Shown: positions 6,378 to 8,388 of the stretch, one piece after another
How positions within the stretch are numbered: the stretch's first letter is position 1
Layout of the letters: every line of letters begins with the position of its first letter
Source: Comamonas sp.
GTDB taxonomy: Bacteria > Pseudomonadota > Gammaproteobacteria > Burkholderiales > Burkholderiaceae_C
Assembly (NCBI GenBank): GCA_019236485.1
Contig: JAFAIY010000431.1
Coordinates: 1-8,388 of the forward strand
Direction: 5' to 3'
DNA length: 8,388 nt
Position numbers and translations under genes: made by a program
Notes under the pieces: generated by a model
Told to the model about the DNA's origin: nothing
What the model saw: only the letters and a program-made list of their open reading frames with translations
Database searches by the model: none

Positions 6378-8388
6378 TCAGGGGCTGGTTTGCAAAGCCA
6401 GGTGTTCGCGCGCGAAGCGCTCGTACCAGTCCAGGCAGCCGGGGTTGGCCATGGCGTCCTTGTTGACCACCTTGGCCAGCGGCTGGCCCAGCAGCAGTTT
6501 CTTGATGGGCAGCTCCTGCTTCTTGCCGCTGAGCGTGCGCGGAATCTCGGCCACGGCAAAGATGGCGTCGGGCACGAAGCGCGGCGACAGGGCCTGGCGT
6601 ATGGCCGCGTTGATGCGTGCGCGCAGCGCCTCATCGAACTCCGCCCCGGGGCGCAGCACCACGAACAGCGGCATATAGCTTTCGCGGCCCAGGTATTCGA
6701 GGTCCACCACCATGCTGTCCAGCACCTCGGGCAGGGCTTCGACGGCGCTGTAGATCTCGCTGGTGCCCATGCGCAGGCCGTGGCGGTTGATGGTGGCGTC
6801 GCTGCGGCCGTAGATGATGCAGCCGCCGTCGGGCCGTATGCGTATCCAGTCGCCGTGGCGCCAGACCGGGCCCATCTCGGCCGGGCCGTCGCCGCCGCCG
6901 GGCCTGCGGCCATGGCCGGCCGGGTACATGTCGAAATAGCTGGAAAGGTATCTTTTCCCGTCCGCATCGCCCCACAGGAATAGCGGCATCGATGGGATAG
7001 GCTGGGTGCAGACCAGTTCACCCACCTCGTCGATCACGGGCTGGCCCTGCTCGTTCCAGGCCTCGACGGCCGCGCCCAGCTGGCGGCACTGCATGATGCC
7101 TGGCGTCAGCGGCAGCTCGCGGTTGCCGCCTATGAAGGCGCCCGCAAAGTCGGTGCCGCCCGACAGATTGTTCCACCAGATGTCGCCCCCACGCTCCCCC
7201 ACTGCGTGTGGGTCGCTGCCCCCCAAGGGGGCCTTCGCGGCTTGGGACGGCCCTGCGCCGCTCATTTGCCGGATCTTGCGGAACTGATCCGTGCCCCATT
7301 GCTGGACTTCGGCCGACAGCGGCGAGCCCGTGCTGCCCAGGCCGCGGATGCGTGACAGATCGCCGCAGGTGGACAGATCCACGCCGGCCTTCATGCAGTT
7401 GGCATAGAAGGCCGCACCCGAGCCGAAGCTGGTGACCCCGGTCTCGGCCGCAAAGCGCCACAGCGTGCTCCAGTCGGGCCTGTCCTTGCTGCCGCCGGGG
7501 CTGCCGTCGAAGATCACGCAGGTGGTGCCGCCCAAGAGGCCCGAGACCTGGGCATTCCACATCACCCAGCCCGTGGAGCTGTACCAGTGGTAGCGCTCGC
7601 CCCAGCTGTTGGGCTCGTAGCTGCAGCCGATGTCGTTGTGCAGGGCCTTGAGCTGCAAGGCCACCAGCACCATGCCGCCATGGCCGTGGACTATGGGCTT
7701 GGGCAGGCCCGTGGTGCCGCTGGAATAGACGATCCACAGCGGGTGGTCGAAGGGCAGCCACTCGGGCTTGAAAGCCGCGGTCTCTGCATCATTTCTGGCC
7801 GTAACGCTGATGTAGTCTGCGGTGCCAGCTATCTTTATCGAGGTGTCCAGATTGGGCACCAGCACCACATGCTGCACGCTGGGCAGGCCTTGCCGCAGCT
7901 CCTGCAGCACCTCGCGCCGGTCCATGTCGCGGCCCGCGTAATGCACGCCGTCCACGGCAATCAGCGCCTTGGGGGCGATCTGCTTGAAACGGTCGAGCAC
8001 CGCATGGGTGCCCATATCGGGCGCGCAGATGCTCCATACCGCGCCCAGGCTCACGCAGGCCAGGAAGGCGACCATGGCCTCGGGAATATTGGGCAGATAG
8101 GCGGCCACGCGATCGCCCCGGCCCACGCCCTGGGCGCGCAGATGCAGGGCCAGGGCCGCCACCTGGCGCTGCAGCTCGGGCCAGCTCAGCTCGCGCTGCC
8201 GGCCCTGCTCGTTGCGGCTGATGACGGCCGGCATGCGGGCCGCATGGGCGGGGCCCGCATGGCGCAGCACCTGGCGCGCGTAATTGAGCTGCGCGCCCGG
8301 AAACCACTGGGCGCCGGGCATGGCGTTCTTGGCCAGCACCGCGCTGTGGGGCGAGGGGGATTGCAGCTCGAAGTAATCCCAGATGCTT
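6378..8388 (-). CDS. Acetoacetyl-CoA synthetase, N-terminus beyond the window
   Basis: This is an AMP-forming ligase that activates acetoacetate to acetoacetyl-CoA with ATP and CoA, as in ketone-body or polyhydroxybutyrate turnover. The minus-strand frame is open to the window edge: residues SIWDYFELQS, then AMPGAQWFPGAQLNYA, match the family's N-terminal region, so the GTG at 8337-8339 is not the start and about 50 residues are missing (inference). The phosphate-binding motif YSSGTTGLPKP lies near 7696-7728. The family SGGTD lies near 7150. The hinge YGRSDATINRHGLRMG lies near 6766-6816. The C-terminal lysine region SGKKQELPIKK lies near 6500-6535. The 669 visible residues plus the missing start exceed the roughly 650-660 usual for the family. 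The excess is largely two in-frame insertions, at 7185-7265 and 6870-6920. No stop or frameshift interrupts the frame, so the gene appears intact. Confidence 0.93.
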   Translation of the reverse strand, partial: SIWDYFELQSPSPHSAVLAKNAMPGAQWFPGAQLNYARQVLRHAGPAHAARMPAVISRNEQGRQRELSWPELQRQVAALALHLRAQGVGRGDRVAAYLPNIPEAMVAFLACVSLGAVWSICAPDMGTHAVLDRFKQIAPKALIAVDGVHYAGRDMDRREVLQELRQGLPSVQHVVLVPNLDTSIKIAGTADYISVTARNDAETAAFKPEWLPFDHPLWIVYSSGTTGLPKPIVHGHGGMVLVALQLKALHNDIGCSYEPNSWGERYHWYSSTGWVMWNAQVSGLLGGTTCVIFDGSPGGSKDRPDWSTLWRFAAETGVTSFGSGAAFYANCMKAGVDLSTCGDLSRIRGLGSTGSPLSAEVQQWGTDQFRKIRQMSGAGPSQAAKAPLGGSDPHAVGERGGDIWWNNLSGGTDFAGAFIGGNRELPLTPGIMQCRQLGAAVEAWNEQGQPVIDEVGELVCTQPIPSMPLFLWGDADGKRYLSSYFDMYPAGHGRRPGGGDGPAEMGPVWRHGDWIRIRPDGGCIIYGRSDATINRHGLRMGTSEIYSAVEALPEVLDSMVVDLEYLGRESYMPLFVVLRPGAEFDEALRARINAAIRQALSPRFVPDAIFAVAEIPRTLSGKKQELPIKKLLLGQPLAKVVNKDAMANPGCLDWYERFAREHLALQTSP
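6870..6920 (-). other. In-frame Gly/Pro-rich insertion in acetoacetyl-CoA synthetase
   Basis: Seventeen codons (AGHGRRPGGGDGPAEMG) separate SYFDMYP from PVWRHGDW. In family members I recall, these segments are joined directly or by one residue, as in a Y-P-x-V-W-x-H-G-D-W pattern. The insertion is almost pure G/C and low in complexity, and would form a flexible loop near the adenylate-binding region. It may be a lineage-specific loop or a slipped-repeat expansion. Confidence 0.5.
7185..7265. repeat. GC-rich palindromic repeat-like element inside acetoacetyl-CoA synthetase
   Basis: This 81-base stretch is unlike the codons around it and has several inverted repeats. GCCCCC-CAA-GGGGGC lies at 7218-7232. 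CCCAC-TGCGT-GTGGG lies at 7198-7212. An alternative pairing is CACGC (7190-7194) with GCGTG (7204-7208). From memory, it resembles a short interspersed GC-rich repeat common between genes in Comamonadaceae; this is recall, not a search. Its length is a multiple of three, so it adds about 27 in-frame residues (from MSGAGPSQAAKAPLGG to HAVGERGG) just before DIWWNNLSGGTD. The exact borders are uncertain by several bases. Confidence 0.6.

Noticed and set aside
6180..6983. A 267-codon plus-strand open frame across the cyclase-synthetase gap
   Set aside because: It crosses the gap but is antisense to two clear genes, starts without a ribosome site, and shows no family motif.
7185..7265. The hairpin-rich stretch as an intrinsic terminator or pseudogene break
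   Set aside because: The reading frame is preserved through it, conserved enzyme motifs continue on both sides, and there is no T-run.
8337..8339. GTG as the start of the acetoacetyl-CoA synthetase gene
   Set aside because: In-frame codons upstream to the window edge read SIWDYFELQS, matching the family N-terminal region, so the gene continues beyond the window.

Overview
The window looks like chromosomal DNA of a high-GC betaproteobacterium, most likely a member of the Comamonadaceae (Comamonas, Delftia or Acidovorax type). This is inferred from the strong G/C preference at third codon positions, the minC-minD-minE order, the protein sequences, and a short GC-rich palindromic repeat of a kind I recall from that family. 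The genus is not resolved. Most of the window is ordinary core-genome sequence, and I see no phage, insertion sequence, CRISPR array, tRNA or rRNA.

Layout: (1) 1-363, plus strand, the C-terminal part of a flavin-reductase-domain protein that begins before the window. (2) 503-1867, plus strand, a complete glutathione reductase (gor), followed directly by a perfect 10-bp hairpin that can terminate transcription from both sides. (3) 1939-3831, minus strand, the division-site operon minC-minD-minE, convergent with gor. (4) 3966-4730, plus strand, a crotonase-fold (enoyl-CoA hydratase/isomerase family) protein divergent from minC, in which both usual catalytic glutamate positions are altered. (5) 4727-6274, minus strand, a membrane diguanylate cyclase with a periplasmic solute-binding-type sensor. 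It is convergent with the crotonase gene, and the two stop codons share one CTAG. (6) 6378-8388, minus strand, most of an acetoacetyl-CoA synthetase whose N-terminus lies beyond the right edge.

How the genes work together: MinC, MinD and MinE form one functional unit that places the division septum at mid-cell. Gor maintains reduced glutathione. The acetoacetyl-CoA synthetase and the crotonase-family protein both act on acyl-CoA compounds, but they are not in one operon. The diguanylate cyclase lies 103 bp downstream of the synthetase on the same strand and could be co-transcribed with it.

The most unusual feature is inside the synthetase gene. An 81-bp GC-rich, hairpin-forming repeat-like element (about 7185-7265) sits in frame and adds about 27 residues just before the conserved SGGTD segment. 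A second low-complexity in-frame insertion of 17 codons lies at 6870-6920. I found no clearly new multi-gene system.
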